DNA of 32,185 bases, taken from positions 1 through 32,185 of the forward strand of contig JAMCTA010000139.1 in assembly GCA_023381895.1 (NCBI GenBank), written 5' to 3'. The DNA comes from Chloroflexota bacterium (GTDB lineage: Bacteria > Chloroflexota > UBA4733). Position numbers and translations under genes: made by a program. Positions 6,525-14,874 of this stretch are shown here, piece after piece. Every line of letters starts with the position of its first letter. The stretch's first letter is position 1. The notes beneath the pieces were generated by a model, which had not been told where the DNA came from, did no database searches, and saw only the letters and a program-made list of their open reading frames with translations.

Positions 6525-8228
6525 GTGCGCCGTTCCGAGTTCTTCTGCTCCACCTTGCGTGAAGCTCCTGCCGAAGCAGAAAGTCCTGGTCATAGCCTTC
6601 TCCTCCGCGGTGGCTACATCCAGAGCTTGGGTGCAGGACTCTTCGCCTACCTGCCGCTCGGGCAGCGCACGAAGGCGCGGATCGAGCAAACTCTCCGTGA
6701 AGAGCTCTCCACCCTCGGCGCGCAGGAGGTCGAGCTGCCATTAGTGCAGCCTGCTGAGCTGTGGGAGCGCTCCGGCCGCCTCCAGGACGTCGGCCCGGAG
6801 CTGCTGCGTGTCGAGGATCGTGCTGGCCGGAGACTCGTGCTGGCGATGACCCACGAAGAGGCGATCGCTGAGGTGTTACGCCGCACCGTCCGGTCCTACC
6901 GGCACCTTCCTGTCTTGCTGTCCGTGGTTGGTCCGAAGTTTCGTGATGAGCCCCGTCCGCGCGCCGGGTTGATCCGTACACGTGAGTTCACGATGGCCGA
7001 CTCCTACTCCTGTCACGCTACGGAGGAGGATCTGGACAGCTTCTACTCGCGCATGCTGGCTGCTTACGGTTCGTTCTTCCGGCGTATCGGCCTTCCCGTT
7101 CACACCGTCGAGGGTGATAGTGGCATGATGGGCGGGGCGCAGTCGCACGAGTGTATGCTGGTGAGCGACCTGGGGGAGGATTCACTGCTGCTGTGTCCAG
7201 CCTGCGGTTTTGCTGCCAACCGCGCTGTGGCGTCATTCCGACCTGTGCCCCCCACTCCCGAGGAGCCTCAGCCTTTGGAGGTGTGCGCTACTCCTGGCGC
7301 CAAGACCATCGCCAGCCTAGCCGGGTTTCTGGGCATCGCGCCGGCGCGTACGGTGAAGGCGGCACTCTTCGCGACACCCCCAGGGCGTGTCATCTTCGCC
7401 GCCGTCCGTGGCGACACTGACGTGAACGAGCGCAAGCTCGCACGTGCAGCGGGAGTGGCAGCCCTGCACTTCGCCACAGCGGAAGAGCTGAACGGCACGG
7501 GGATCGTGCCGGGCTATGCTTCACCCATCGGAGTGCGCGGCATCACCGTCATCGTCGACGAGCTCGTCGCCCAATCTCCGAATCTCGTCGCTGGTGCGAA
7601 TCGCGAGGGCTACCATTACCGCAACACCAACGCGGGGCGTGACTACGTGCCCGACTGCGTGGCCGACATCGTGCTTGCTCCTGCCGGCTCTCCGTGCCCC
7701 CAGTGCGGCGCAGCCCTGGAGGTCCGCCGCGCCATCGAGGTGGGGCATCTCTTCAAGCTCGGCACACGCTACTCCGAGGCGGTGGGCGCCACCTTCCTCG
7801 ATGCCCGCGGCCATTCCCAACCGGTGGCCATGGCCTCGTATGGCATCGGCATCGGGCGTGCGCTCGCTTGCCTCGCGGAGCAGCACCGCGATGAGCGGGG
7901 GCTGCGCTGGCCAGCAGCTGTGGCGCCCTTCTGCGTGTATCTCGTGGGTCTAGACCTGAGTGACGGGGCAGTCCACGCTGCCGCGGCGTCGGTGTATGAG
8001 CGGCTGATTGCAGCAGGCGTAGACACGTTGTTCGATGACCGGGAGGAGAGTGCAGGAGTCAAGTTTGCCGATGCTGATCTGCTTGGCCTGCCCCTCCGCG
8101 TGACCGCCGGCAAGCGTTCCCTTGCCCGGGGAGGGGTCGAGCTGAAGGAGCGCGGAGAGCGGGCGAGCGTGCTCATCCCGCTGACGGATGTGCTCGCAGC
8201 GGTACAGCAGCGCCTGGCTTTGGCGTGA
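6525..8228 (+). CDS. proS: Prolyl-tRNA synthetase (bacterial type, 567 aa)
   Basis: Charges tRNA-Pro with proline in the cytosol. The class II core is clear: motif 1 region LPLGQRTKARIEQTLREEL, motif 2 (PKFRDEPRPRAGLIRTREF, with MADSYSCHATEEDLD just after), and motif 3 GIGIGRALACLAEQH. Between them, about residues 220-390, lies the YbaK-like INS editing domain (TIASLAGFLGI, FAAVRGDTDVNERKLARAAG). The anticodon-binding domain closes the protein (DDREESAGVKFADADLLGLP). The length is normal for bacterial-type ProS. I chose the GTG at 6525, which lies 5 nt after a perfect GGAGGT, giving VRRSEFFCSTLREAPAEAES. The TTG at 6507 would lie upstream of that site. Regulation is by the T-box leader just upstream. 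Confidence 0.97.
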   Translation: MRRSEFFCSTLREAPAEAESPGHSLLLRGGYIQSLGAGLFAYLPLGQRTKARIEQTLREELSTLGAQEVELPLVQPAELWERSGRLQDVGPELLRVEDRAGRRLVLAMTHEEAIAEVLRRTVRSYRHLPVLLSVVGPKFRDEPRPRAGLIRTREFTMADSYSCHATEEDLDSFYSRMLAAYGSFFRRIGLPVHTVEGDSGMMGGAQSHECMLVSDLGEDSLLLCPACGFAANRAVASFRPVPPTPEEPQPLEVCATPGAKTIASLAGFLGIAPARTVKAALFATPPGRVIFAAVRGDTDVNERKLARAAGVAALHFATAEELNGTGIVPGYASPIGVRGITVIVDELVAQSPNLVAGANREGYHYRNTNAGRDYVPDCVADIVLAPAGSPCPQCGAALEVRRAIEVGHLFKLGTRYSEAVGATFLDARGHSQPVAMASYGIGIGRALACLAEQHRDERGLRWPAAVAPFCVYLVGLDLSDGAVHAAAASVYERLIAAGVDTLFDDREESAGVKFADADLLGLPLRVTAGKRSLARGGVELKERGERASVLIPLTDVLAAVQQRLALA

Positions 8229-8239
8229 CAGCGGCACGG

Positions 8240-8269
8240 TATACTCTTCAGTAAAGTAGTTACGCAACT
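8240..8269 (+). promoter_or_regulatory. Candidate promoter/operator of the ArsR-CDF operon
   Basis: TATACT at 8240-8245 is a good -10 hexamer, although no well-spaced -35 is visible. Just downstream lies the short dyad AGTT-ACGC-AACT (8258-8269), placed where an autoregulating ArsR protein would block transcription. The dyad has only 4-bp arms, so this is a weak prediction. Confidence 0.35.
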
Positions 8270-8281
8270 GTTGGAGTGGAG

Positions 8282-8710
8282 ATGGACAGGCTTCCCGAGG
8301 GCACTTCGAGCGTCTGTAGTGTCAGCTGCCAGCACCCTGGGCTGGTGGAGCGGGTCAGCGCAGGCTTGGCAAGCCCGGAGGTCTATGAGCGCCTCGGCAC
8401 GCTCTTCGATGCTCTTGCTGACCCATCGCGCATGAAGATGCTCCATGCGCTCCTGTGCGAAGAGCTCTGCTCCTGCGATCTTGCGGCGATCGCAGGGATC
8501 ACGAAGTCGGGCGCATCGCAGCACTTGCGGGTGCTGCGAACGCTCGGGCTGGTACGGACGCAGCGGGCAGGGAAGTTCGTGCGCTACCGCCTTGATGATG
8601 ACCACGTGGCGCTCTTGCTGCGTGTGGGCCTAGCTCACCTTGGCCATCAGCTCAGTGATCTCGCGGAAGCAAAAGAGGCAGAGTCAGTTGTGAAACGGGT
8701 GCCGGCGTGA
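8282..8710 (+). CDS. ArsR/SmtB-family metal sensor, CadC-like (142 aa)
   Basis: A winged-helix repressor that releases DNA on metal binding. The HTH is KSGASQHLRVLRTLGLVRTQRAGKFVRYRL. Helix alpha-3 contains ELCSCDLAAIAG, the Cys-x-Cys version of the metal box found in ArsR, CadC and CmtR. The N-terminus carries two further cysteines and a histidine (VCSVSCQH), which recalls the four-cysteine alpha3N site of CadC for Cd/Pb/Zn. The ATG at 8282 has GGAG 5 nt upstream. The stop overlaps the GTG of the cation exporter (GTGA), so the pair is one translationally coupled operon in which the sensor most likely controls the exporter. Confidence 0.9.
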   Translation: MDRLPEGTSSVCSVSCQHPGLVERVSAGLASPEVYERLGTLFDALADPSRMKMLHALLCEELCSCDLAAIAGITKSGASQHLRVLRTLGLVRTQRAGKFVRYRLDDDHVALLLRVGLAHLGHQLSDLAEAKEAESVVKRVPA

Positions 8711-9666
8711 GCAGTGGCCATGCACACACCGACAGCCACGGTCTGACGGGGCAGCGGCTGCGCACTGCGGTTGTCCTCACAGCGCTCATCCTGGTGGTGG
8801 AGACGGTAAGTGGCCTTCTCTCCCACTCCCTCGCCCTGCTCTCTGATGCTGGTCACATCTTGACCGATGTGGTGGCACTGGCTCTTGCGCTGTTTGCGGC
8901 GGGCCAGTCACAGCGTCCTGCTGACGCCACGAATACGTACGGCTACCATCGCACGGGCATCCTGGTTGCACTCATCAATGCCGCGACGCTCATCGCCATT
9001 GTGCTTGCTATTGCGATCGAGGCCATCCAGCGTTTTCAGCACCCAGAGACGGTGGCGGTAGGCTACATGCTCGTTGCCCCCGCAGTGGCCATTGCGGTGA
9101 ATCTATTCATCGGCTTCGGCCTGGCTCACGAAAAAGAAGACCTCAATGTACGTGCCGCAGTCCTGCACGTGTTTGGGGATGTGGCGGCCTCCGCAGCGGT
9201 CATTGTGGCGGCAGCGCTCATCCTGCTCACAGGCTGGGCTGTCATCGATCCGATCCTCTCGCTGGCGATCGCACTTCTCATCGCGATTGGAGCCTTCCGT
9301 GTGCTACGAGAAGCCGTGGCCATCTTAATGGAAGCGACTCCACACGGTGTTGATGTGACGAGGTTGGCACGCGATCTCGTGCAGGTGCCTAGAGTCAGGG
9401 ACGTCCACGATCTGCACGTCTGGTCGATCTCCTCGGGCATGCGGATGCTGTCCGCGCACGTGCAAGTTGAAGAAGACTTGCGGTTGAGCGACTGCGACGA
9501 GCTCGTGCTCGAGCTCCGTCATCTCCTCCGGGACCGGTATGGTATCGGACATAGCACACTCCAGTTTGAATGTGCTGGTTGCTCGCCCCACCCACTCTAC
9601 TGTGCGCTGCATTCCCCGCCAGAGCGCGACCACCATCACGAGGCGGTAACCAGGACCAGCTTCTGA
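8707..9666 (+). CDS. Cation diffusion facilitator family exporter, CzcD/ZitB type (319 aa)
   Basis: An inner-membrane antiporter exporting divalent cations such as Zn or Cd in exchange for protons. Six transmembrane helices are visible, starting at RTAVVLTALILVVETVSGLL. The two metal-binding HxxxD motifs are present: SDAGHILTDVVALALAL in TM2 and LHVFGDVAASAAV in TM5. The C-terminal cytoplasmic domain has VRDVHDLHVWSISSGMRMLSAHV, the conserved CDF fold. The end is unusually rich in Cys and His (CAGCSPHPLYC, then DHHHEA), a likely extra metal-binding tail. Its GTG start overlaps the ArsR gene, pointing to metal-induced expression. Confidence 0.95.
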   Translation: MSSGHAHTDSHGLTGQRLRTAVVLTALILVVETVSGLLSHSLALLSDAGHILTDVVALALALFAAGQSQRPADATNTYGYHRTGILVALINAATLIAIVLAIAIEAIQRFQHPETVAVGYMLVAPAVAIAVNLFIGFGLAHEKEDLNVRAAVLHVFGDVAASAAVIVAAALILLTGWAVIDPILSLAIALLIAIGAFRVLREAVAILMEATPHGVDVTRLARDLVQVPRVRDVHDLHVWSISSGMRMLSAHVQVEEDLRLSDCDELVLELRHLLRDRYGIGHSTLQFECAGCSPHPLYCALHSPPERDHHHEAVTRTSF

Positions 9667-9694
9667 GCGAGCCCGACGGAGAAAGGGTGATCCA

Positions 9695-10261
9695 GTGGCA
9701 GGACAGGGTGTAGCTCTCACAGACGAGCGTATTGAGCTGCGACCCTTCAATAGAGACGACTGGCCCGCCGTGCACGAGTACGCGTCCCGTATGGATACCT
9801 GCCGCTTTGAGCAATGGGGTCCGAACTCGGTTGCCGAGACACAGCGCTTCGTGACGGAGGCAGTGGCAAGTACGCTTCGAGAGCCGCGCGAGCACTTTGC
9901 GTTTGCTGTCGTGCTGCGGGACTCGGACCGGCTCATTGGCGGGTGTCACCTGGGTATCGTGCACCACCGGCATCGCTGTGGCGAGATCGGCTACGTCATA
10001 CACCCCGACTATTGGAGGCAAGGCTACGCCACTGCGGCCGCTGCGCTACTCCTGCGGCTTGGCTTCACCGAGATCCATCTTCACCGCATCCAGGCTACGT
10101 GTGATCCACGGAACGTGGCGTCGGCGCGGGTGCTGCAGAAGAGTGGTCTGCGGCACGAAGGGCGGCTCCGCGACCACATGCTGCTGCGCGACGGCTGGCG
10201 CGACTCGGATCTCTACAGCATCCTGGAGCAGGAGTGGCCAGCTCGCGGGAGTGGAAGCTGA
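9695..10261 (+). CDS. GNAT N-acetyltransferase, RimJ/RimL type (188 aa)
   Basis: An acetyl-CoA dependent acetyltransferase of the Acetyltransf_3 group. It begins with ERIELRPFNRDDWPAVHEYA, has the core strand CGEIGYVIHPDYWRQGYATAAAALLLRLGF (the acetyl-CoA loop is WRQGYAT), then IHLHRIQATCDPRNVASARVLQKSGLRHEG and a final RDHMLLRDGWRDSDLYSIL, all typical of RimJ-like enzymes. The GTG start has GAAAGGG 7 nt upstream. The substrate could be a protein N-terminus, a small molecule or an antibiotic and cannot be deduced. It follows the exporter gene by 28 bp and could be cotranscribed. Confidence 0.9.
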   Translation: MAGQGVALTDERIELRPFNRDDWPAVHEYASRMDTCRFEQWGPNSVAETQRFVTEAVASTLREPREHFAFAVVLRDSDRLIGGCHLGIVHHRHRCGEIGYVIHPDYWRQGYATAAAALLLRLGFTEIHLHRIQATCDPRNVASARVLQKSGLRHEGRLRDHMLLRDGWRDSDLYSILEQEWPARGSGS

Positions 10262-10343
10262 CGCCGCGCTATTCCTGACCCGCCGGATTTCCTATTTCGC
10301 TTGGCTGCACGGCATGTCCCTTGACTCCGGACCGGAAATTATT

Positions 10344-10355
10344 GAACATATGTTC
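10344..10355. promoter_or_regulatory. SOS-type LexA box (GAACATATGTTC)
   Basis: A perfect 12-bp palindrome with the form GAAC-N4-GTTC, identical in core to the LexA (DinR) operator of Gram-positive bacteria and relatives. It is directly followed by TATACT (10356-10361), a good -10, so a bound repressor would block this promoter. It lies 30 bp upstream of the small ORF at 10385. No lexA gene is in the window. Confidence 0.65.
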
Positions 10356-10384
10356 TATACTATGCTGGGGAAAGGGGATCGGTG

Positions 10385-10675
10385 ATGCACTCACTCTATG
10401 AGTTCGAATGCCTTATGCTGGAGCGCGCGTCGCTCTCAGCCGTGCAAGCTCGCCGTGACGCTGCAGTTCCAAGCGGACAGTGGGGGCTGCACTGGCGGCG
10501 TTTCTTCCAGCTCGGTCACTGGCTCGCATCGTTGCTGTCCACGAGAAGCCGGGCGCGCTGGCCAGGGCATGGTCGCTGCGTCCTCGGGCAGCCGCGGTGC
10601 CTGACGAGGTCACGTCGCAGCACACACTCACTGTGGGCGAGGTGCTGCCGCCGGATCGGCGCAAAGGCGCTGTAG
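10385..10675 (+). CDS. Small hypothetical protein behind the SOS-type box
   Basis: I do not recognise this protein. The frame opens with ATG (10385), 7 nt after AAAGGGG, and begins MHSLYEFECLMLERASLSAV, then a basic amphipathic/hydrophobic stretch WRRFFQLGHWLASLL. This recalls small helical proteins of about 60-70 residues with an acidic N-terminus and an RRxLxxLGxxL-type tail, but that is only a resemblance. After about residue 60 the sequence becomes Arg/Cys/Ser rich and looks like an out-of-frame reading, so the true gene may end earlier by a frameshift or be decaying. The operator position suggests DNA-damage induction. Confidence 0.42.
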   Translation: MHSLYEFECLMLERASLSAVQARRDAAVPSGQWGLHWRRFFQLGHWLASLLSTRSRARWPGHGRCVLGQPRCLTRSRRSTHSLWARCCRRIGAKAL

Positions 10676-10759
10676 CTGGCTGCACCGGCGGCTGATGATG
10701 GGACCCCGAAGCGGCAGTAGCTGTCGTGAAGGAAGTAAGAGTAGAAGGAGAGCAACACC

Positions 10760-11620
10760 GTGCACCAAGGGATTGTAGAGCGTGCAGCTGATTTCATCTG
10801 GAGAAATGCCCGCCTGCTTGACCGGCGGCGCTTCCACCACCTGTTTGCCGGCGGAGGGCGTGACGAAGTGCTCGCTGCGCTGTACGCCTATCAAAATCCA
10901 GACGGTGGCTTCGGCCACGCCCTGGAACCAGATCTCCGTGCGCCGGCGAGCCAGCCTGTTGCAGCCGAGATGGCCCTGCGCGTGCTGGCGGAGATTGGTG
11001 GGAATGCGCTCATGACCTTCCGGCTGTGCGGGCATCTCGAAAGCATCTCGACGGAAACCGGTGCTGTGCCGTTCGTACTGTCGAGTGCAAAGTCTTACCC
11101 TGCTGCTCCCTGGTGGCAGTCCGGCGATCACGAGACGGGCGCGTTCAATCCGACGGCCTCGATCGCCGGCTTCCTCTATCAGATCGGGGTGCGCCATGCT
11201 TGGTTGGAGCGCGCCGCTACTTTCTGCTGGCGGCGGCTCGATGGTCAGCTGCAGGATCCCCATGACTTCCTTGCCGCTGCCGTCTTCCTCGATCACGTGC
11301 CCGATCGTGAGCGGGCGTGGGCCGTGGCGGCACGGGTGGGTGAGCAACTCCTGGCCGCAGGGGCAGTGACGCTGGAGCCAGCGGCGCCGGGTTATGTCCA
11401 GTCCCCCCTCGACTTTGCACCGGCGCCAGCGAGTGTGTTGCGCCCCCTGTTCAGCAACGAGGTGATGTCGGCCCATCTCGATGCCTTGCTTGCTCAGCAA
11501 ACAGAAGATGGCGGCTGGCCGGTCTCTTGGGAGACGATCAGCGCGAGCTGTGCATTGGAGTGGCGCGGCTGGCAGACGGTCAACGCGCTCCAGACCTTGA
11601 AGGCGTATGGACGGCTGTAA
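10760..11620 (+). CDS. Alpha/alpha-toroid (prenyltransferase/squalene-cyclase-like) protein (286 aa)
   Basis: The protein looks like a half-size alpha-alpha6 barrel related to terpenoid cyclases and prenyltransferase beta subunits. It carries a QW-like motif near the N-terminus (YAYQNPDGGFGHALEPDLR) and another near the C-terminus (LLAQQTEDGGWPVSWE), plus alternating helices such as PVAAEMALRVLAEIG. The catalytic DxDD of squalene-hopene cyclase is not seen, so it is probably not a cyclase; a hydrolase-like or binding role is possible. The GTG start has GAAGGAGAG 6-8 nt upstream. It precedes the CRISPR operon by 180 bp, with no sign of functional linkage. Confidence 0.72.
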   Translation: MHQGIVERAADFIWRNARLLDRRRFHHLFAGGGRDEVLAALYAYQNPDGGFGHALEPDLRAPASQPVAAEMALRVLAEIGGNALMTFRLCGHLESISTETGAVPFVLSSAKSYPAAPWWQSGDHETGAFNPTASIAGFLYQIGVRHAWLERAATFCWRRLDGQLQDPHDFLAAAVFLDHVPDRERAWAVAARVGEQLLAAGAVTLEPAAPGYVQSPLDFAPAPASVLRPLFSNEVMSAHLDALLAQQTEDGGWPVSWETISASCALEWRGWQTVNALQTLKAYGRL

Positions 11621-11671
11621 CGCGAAGAGGAGGGTAGTCACTCTCCCATCATATTGGCCAGCATACTTCAG

Positions 11672-11689
11672 GAATGTTCTAAGACATTC
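11672..11689. promoter_or_regulatory. Candidate operator in front of the cas operon (GAATGT-N6-ACATTC)
   Basis: A dyad with perfect 6-bp arms, GAATGT and ACATTC, separated by six bases, lies 114 bp upstream of cas10d. TTGGCC at 11655-11660 with TCTAAG at 11678-11683 gives a weak 17-bp-spaced promoter pair, which would put the dyad over the -10. It is the only obvious regulatory signal between the toroid gene and the cas operon. Confidence 0.4.
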
Positions 11690-11802
11690 TGGTGCTTTCC
11701 GTATCGCTGGCGACAGATTTGCTCTATGCTCTGGGCGGAGACAGGTGATCGGCTCATCGTCATTCGTTCCACCTGCCACTGATGAGGAGGAGATCACCCC
11801 CA

Positions 11803-14331
11803 ATGCCACGCCCCCGCCGGACGCCTATCACGCTGGAGCCAGCGGCAAACGAGCCGCCCGATCCGGTGGATGCTGCTGACGAAGATCTGTCCTTTGGCCT
11901 CTCCTGGGAGAACGCTGGTGACGTGCTCACAGAGTTCTTTGCGGAGCTCGGCAACCGCGGACTCACCGGCTACCGGCAGATCATCCAGACGGGCGGCAAG
12001 GCCGGGGAGTCGTACTTCAGCCACGTGCTCGATCTCGTGCTGCTCCTCGACCGCCTCCAGGAGATCGTCGCGCTCGAGAATACGGAGCGGCGCTGTTTGC
12101 TTTGCGCCTGTGCCGTCCACGACCTCAACAAAGTGCTCGCCCACCGTGATCCGGCTAGCGCGACCACCCGCTACGCTGAGCAGGCATCGGAAGCGCATAT
12201 CCGCGCCGAGCTCGAAGCGCTGGAGGCAGACCGCTTCTTCCGATCCTGGCCTGCGTACCTCCCCGACATTACGGCTATTGCCCAGCTCCACCAGGGCAAC
12301 TATGGGATGACCGCGGCCGGCCTGGACCGGACACAACACGCGCGCTTCCTTCTGGGCTGGCCCGCAGTCCAACGCCTGGGCAGGCTCCTCCAGGCTGCCG
12401 ACGTGCTTGCATCCTCGCGCACGCTGGAGGAGACGGTGTGCAAGAACCGTGCCCTCGACATTCTCAACGCCGCTAGCTCCGGTCGTCGCTTCCACTGGCT
12501 GATCCACCGCGTCGCTGAGCAGCGCGGGCTGTTGACCAACCTCATCCACAACTGCGCGGCAGCCTACGTGCACCAGCGCTTCGCTGCTACTGATCTGCTG
12601 CGCTACCCCGATGGTATAGCGTATCTCGTGCCAGAGGGTACACTGCTCCGCTGGGAAGAGAGCGACGTCCAAGCGCTCGCCCGCCAGGTGGAAGACCGGT
12701 TAGCGGAGCTGCAACGCCGCGACCTCAGCAAATTCATCCGTGGGGCATCTCAGGGCATCACCGTCGATGCCGCGGCCTTCGCGAGCGGCGCCTCCATCGA
12801 GCAGATGTTCGAGGTGATAGCGGCCATCGCTCTACGGCGCACCTTCAAGGCCGACTGGATCGATGGGCGCCGGCACGACCTGCGCGGCGACCTGGAGGTG
12901 GCAGTCCGGAGTGGAAAGCTCACTGGCGCCGCTCTCACTCTCGCTCAGGAATGCCTGGCCGGGACGCTCCTACCCGGCGAGCCGGCGCAGCTGCGCTGTG
13001 GCGAACTCCTCACCGGCTACCGGAACTTCCTCAACGCCGAGGCTGCCGGGCCACTCCGCCAGGCCTCGTCGCTCACGCCGGCCCAGCGTGCTTATCGCAT
13101 CGTCGGCATACCTAGAGAGCACTGGCCTGCCTACGATGCCATCAACGCCTATCGCTGGGGCTCCTTTCTGAGCGCCAGCTGCCAGCAGCCGTTCGAGCAG
13201 CTCGCCCAGGCCCTCCTCATCGACCTGCAGCTGCTTCAGACCGCGGGTGCGGCGTCCGAGAGTGCTGCCGTATCCAGCGGCGCCTTCACGCAGTATCTTC
13301 GGGAGACTGTGGAGGTGCAGACCGGCGCTGTCTCCTCCTGTCTCTTCCGCCAGCATCTTCAACGCTACGTGAACAGTCAGCACCGCCAGTGCTGCCTCTG
13401 CAGCAGCATTGAGCCGGCCAAGCCCTGGATGTCCGCCAATGCGCCCGCCAGTGTCAATGTGCAGCTCTTCTCTAACCGGCTGGAGGGCGGGAGCAATCGG
13501 GAGCCAAAGCGCTACATCTGTCCAGTCTGTCGCACCCAGTTCATCCTGGAGCGGCTGGCTTGGCGCAGCCACGACGACAAGCGAGGTAGTCAACAGACGA
13601 CGTTCTATCTCCACCTCTTCCCGCACGCCTTCTTCACCACACCCTTTCTCGTGGCTTGGTATCAAGAGGTGGAGCGCCTGCGCGGGCAAGACCTCGGCGC
13701 TTTCTTCGTGCAGACCGACGCCTACTTCCGCGAGCCGGCAGTGGAGTCCGGCATTCCGGTGCGCGGATTGCGTGGCAGCACGGCCGGCGTCGCTCTCCCC
13801 GGCTTCCCTGAGGCCCTCGGCAACACGCCCGTCCTTCCTTTGCACGCGCGTGGCCAGAGCTACGGCGAGCAGTACCTCCAAGCGCTGGAGACGGCGGCGA
13901 TCCTCGCCCAGTTCTACGACTGCCGGGCGCTCCTCTCGCGCCTTCCTACGCCAATCGTTGATCTGGCGATGTATCCAAGGGTGGCGCTCTTCGTCGAGGG
14001 CATGCCCCATACGCTGGGATGGCTCCTCCACGGCGCCCAGCCTGCTGAAGTCGGGAGTGGCAGCGCCCTCGATGCGAGGGGGCTCGCTGCACTGCTCGAC
14101 CGCCTCCGCCACCTCCACGCGTTGAAGCGGCTACTCTGGAGCCAGGGTACCAAGCACGACCTGGTTCACGCCCTTGCCACTGCGGCGGCCCAGGAGCCGC
14201 TCCGGCTCTATGCGGAGGTTGATCGCCTGATCGAGCGCAAGGTAGAGAGCGACACCGACGGCATGCGTGCGCTCGGGCTCACCCGTGCCGTCCTGCCGGC
14301 GCTGGACGTGTTGCTCGCTCTGCATCCCGGT
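11803..14331 (+). CDS. cas10d: Type I-D CRISPR large subunit Cas10d (Csc3) with HD nuclease domain
   Basis: The signature protein of type I-D: large Cascade subunit and target DNA nuclease in one chain. The HD domain shows FSHVLDLVLLLDR (H74), VHDLNK (H106-D107), AQLHQG (H163) and QAADVLAS (D200). A zinc-finger-like cluster sits in the middle (CCLC at about 530-533, CPVC at 573-576). I saw no GGDD polymerase motif, as expected for Cas10d. The ATG at 11803 is preceded by GAGGAGGAG 10 nt upstream; the ATG at 11782 overlaps that site. At 842 aa (stop codon 14332-14334 follows) it is shorter than the Cas10d lengths I know of (about 950-1100), because the expected C-terminal part lies in the next small ORF. 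Confidence 0.92.
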
Positions 14332-14394
14332 TGACGTCACGATCTCTCCGGAAGCTGCACGTGGGCATGGAGACTTTGAGAAAGGACATCGTGA

Positions 14395-14841
14395 GTGGAT
14401 TCGCTCAAGCAGCTCGCCCAGCACGCCTGGGGTCATCGCATCATCAGCTCCTCGCTCCGGCGCAATTCACTGCTCAAGCCGTTTGACATGATTCTCCAGC
14501 AGTTGGAGCGGGAGCCGAAGCCGGAGGCCCGCGCCTGGGTGCGCGCGGCACTGGTGGAAGACATCTTCGGCCACCTCGAGCGCATCGCGCCGGAGGGGCG
14601 TAAGCCCGGTCGCACCAAGCACGACGCGGTCACCAAGTACGTCGACCTCTTCTTCGATGGCGTGGTCGATGGCGCACATCACAGCGACGTCAACCGCTTG
14701 CTCGCTCGCGCCGACCTCCTACGCAGCGCCTACCTCTTCTACGTACGGGAGAGCATCGGCGATCGCGTTCGCGCCGGCGACGATGCTCTCGTCGCAGAGG
14801 AGGCGTTTGAAAGTACACCCGTCACGCCCCCGTCGGAGTGA
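14395..14841 (+). CDS. cas11d: Free-standing small subunit, probable Cas11d (split-off Cas10d C-terminus, 148 aa)
   Basis: A helical, charged protein with no domain I can name from motifs alone: WVRAALVEDIFGHLERIAPEGR, HDAVTKYVDLFFDGVVDGAHH and LLARADLLRSAYLFYVRESIGDR. Its position directly after a shortened cas10d, its all-helical character and the KYVDLFFD...LLRSAYLFYVRE pattern resemble the C-terminal end of longer Cas10d proteins. In type I-D that region is also made separately from an internal start as the small subunit Cas11d, which lines the belly of Cascade. The GTG start has AGAAAGGA 8 nt upstream. Cas10d ends with a clear TGA 60 bp earlier, so this is an independent gene. The assignment is inference from context and resemblance. 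Confidence 0.72.
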   Translation: MDSLKQLAQHAWGHRIISSSLRRNSLLKPFDMILQQLEREPKPEARAWVRAALVEDIFGHLERIAPEGRKPGRTKHDAVTKYVDLFFDGVVDGAHHSDVNRLLARADLLRSAYLFYVRESIGDRVRAGDDALVAEEAFESTPVTPPSE

Positions 14842-14874
14842 AGAGGTCAGCAAGAGAGAAAGGTGTCACCAAGC

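Noticed and set aside
12970..14118. 382-aa minus-strand open frame inside cas10d
   Set aside because: Antisense shadow caused by GC-rich codon usage of cas10d.
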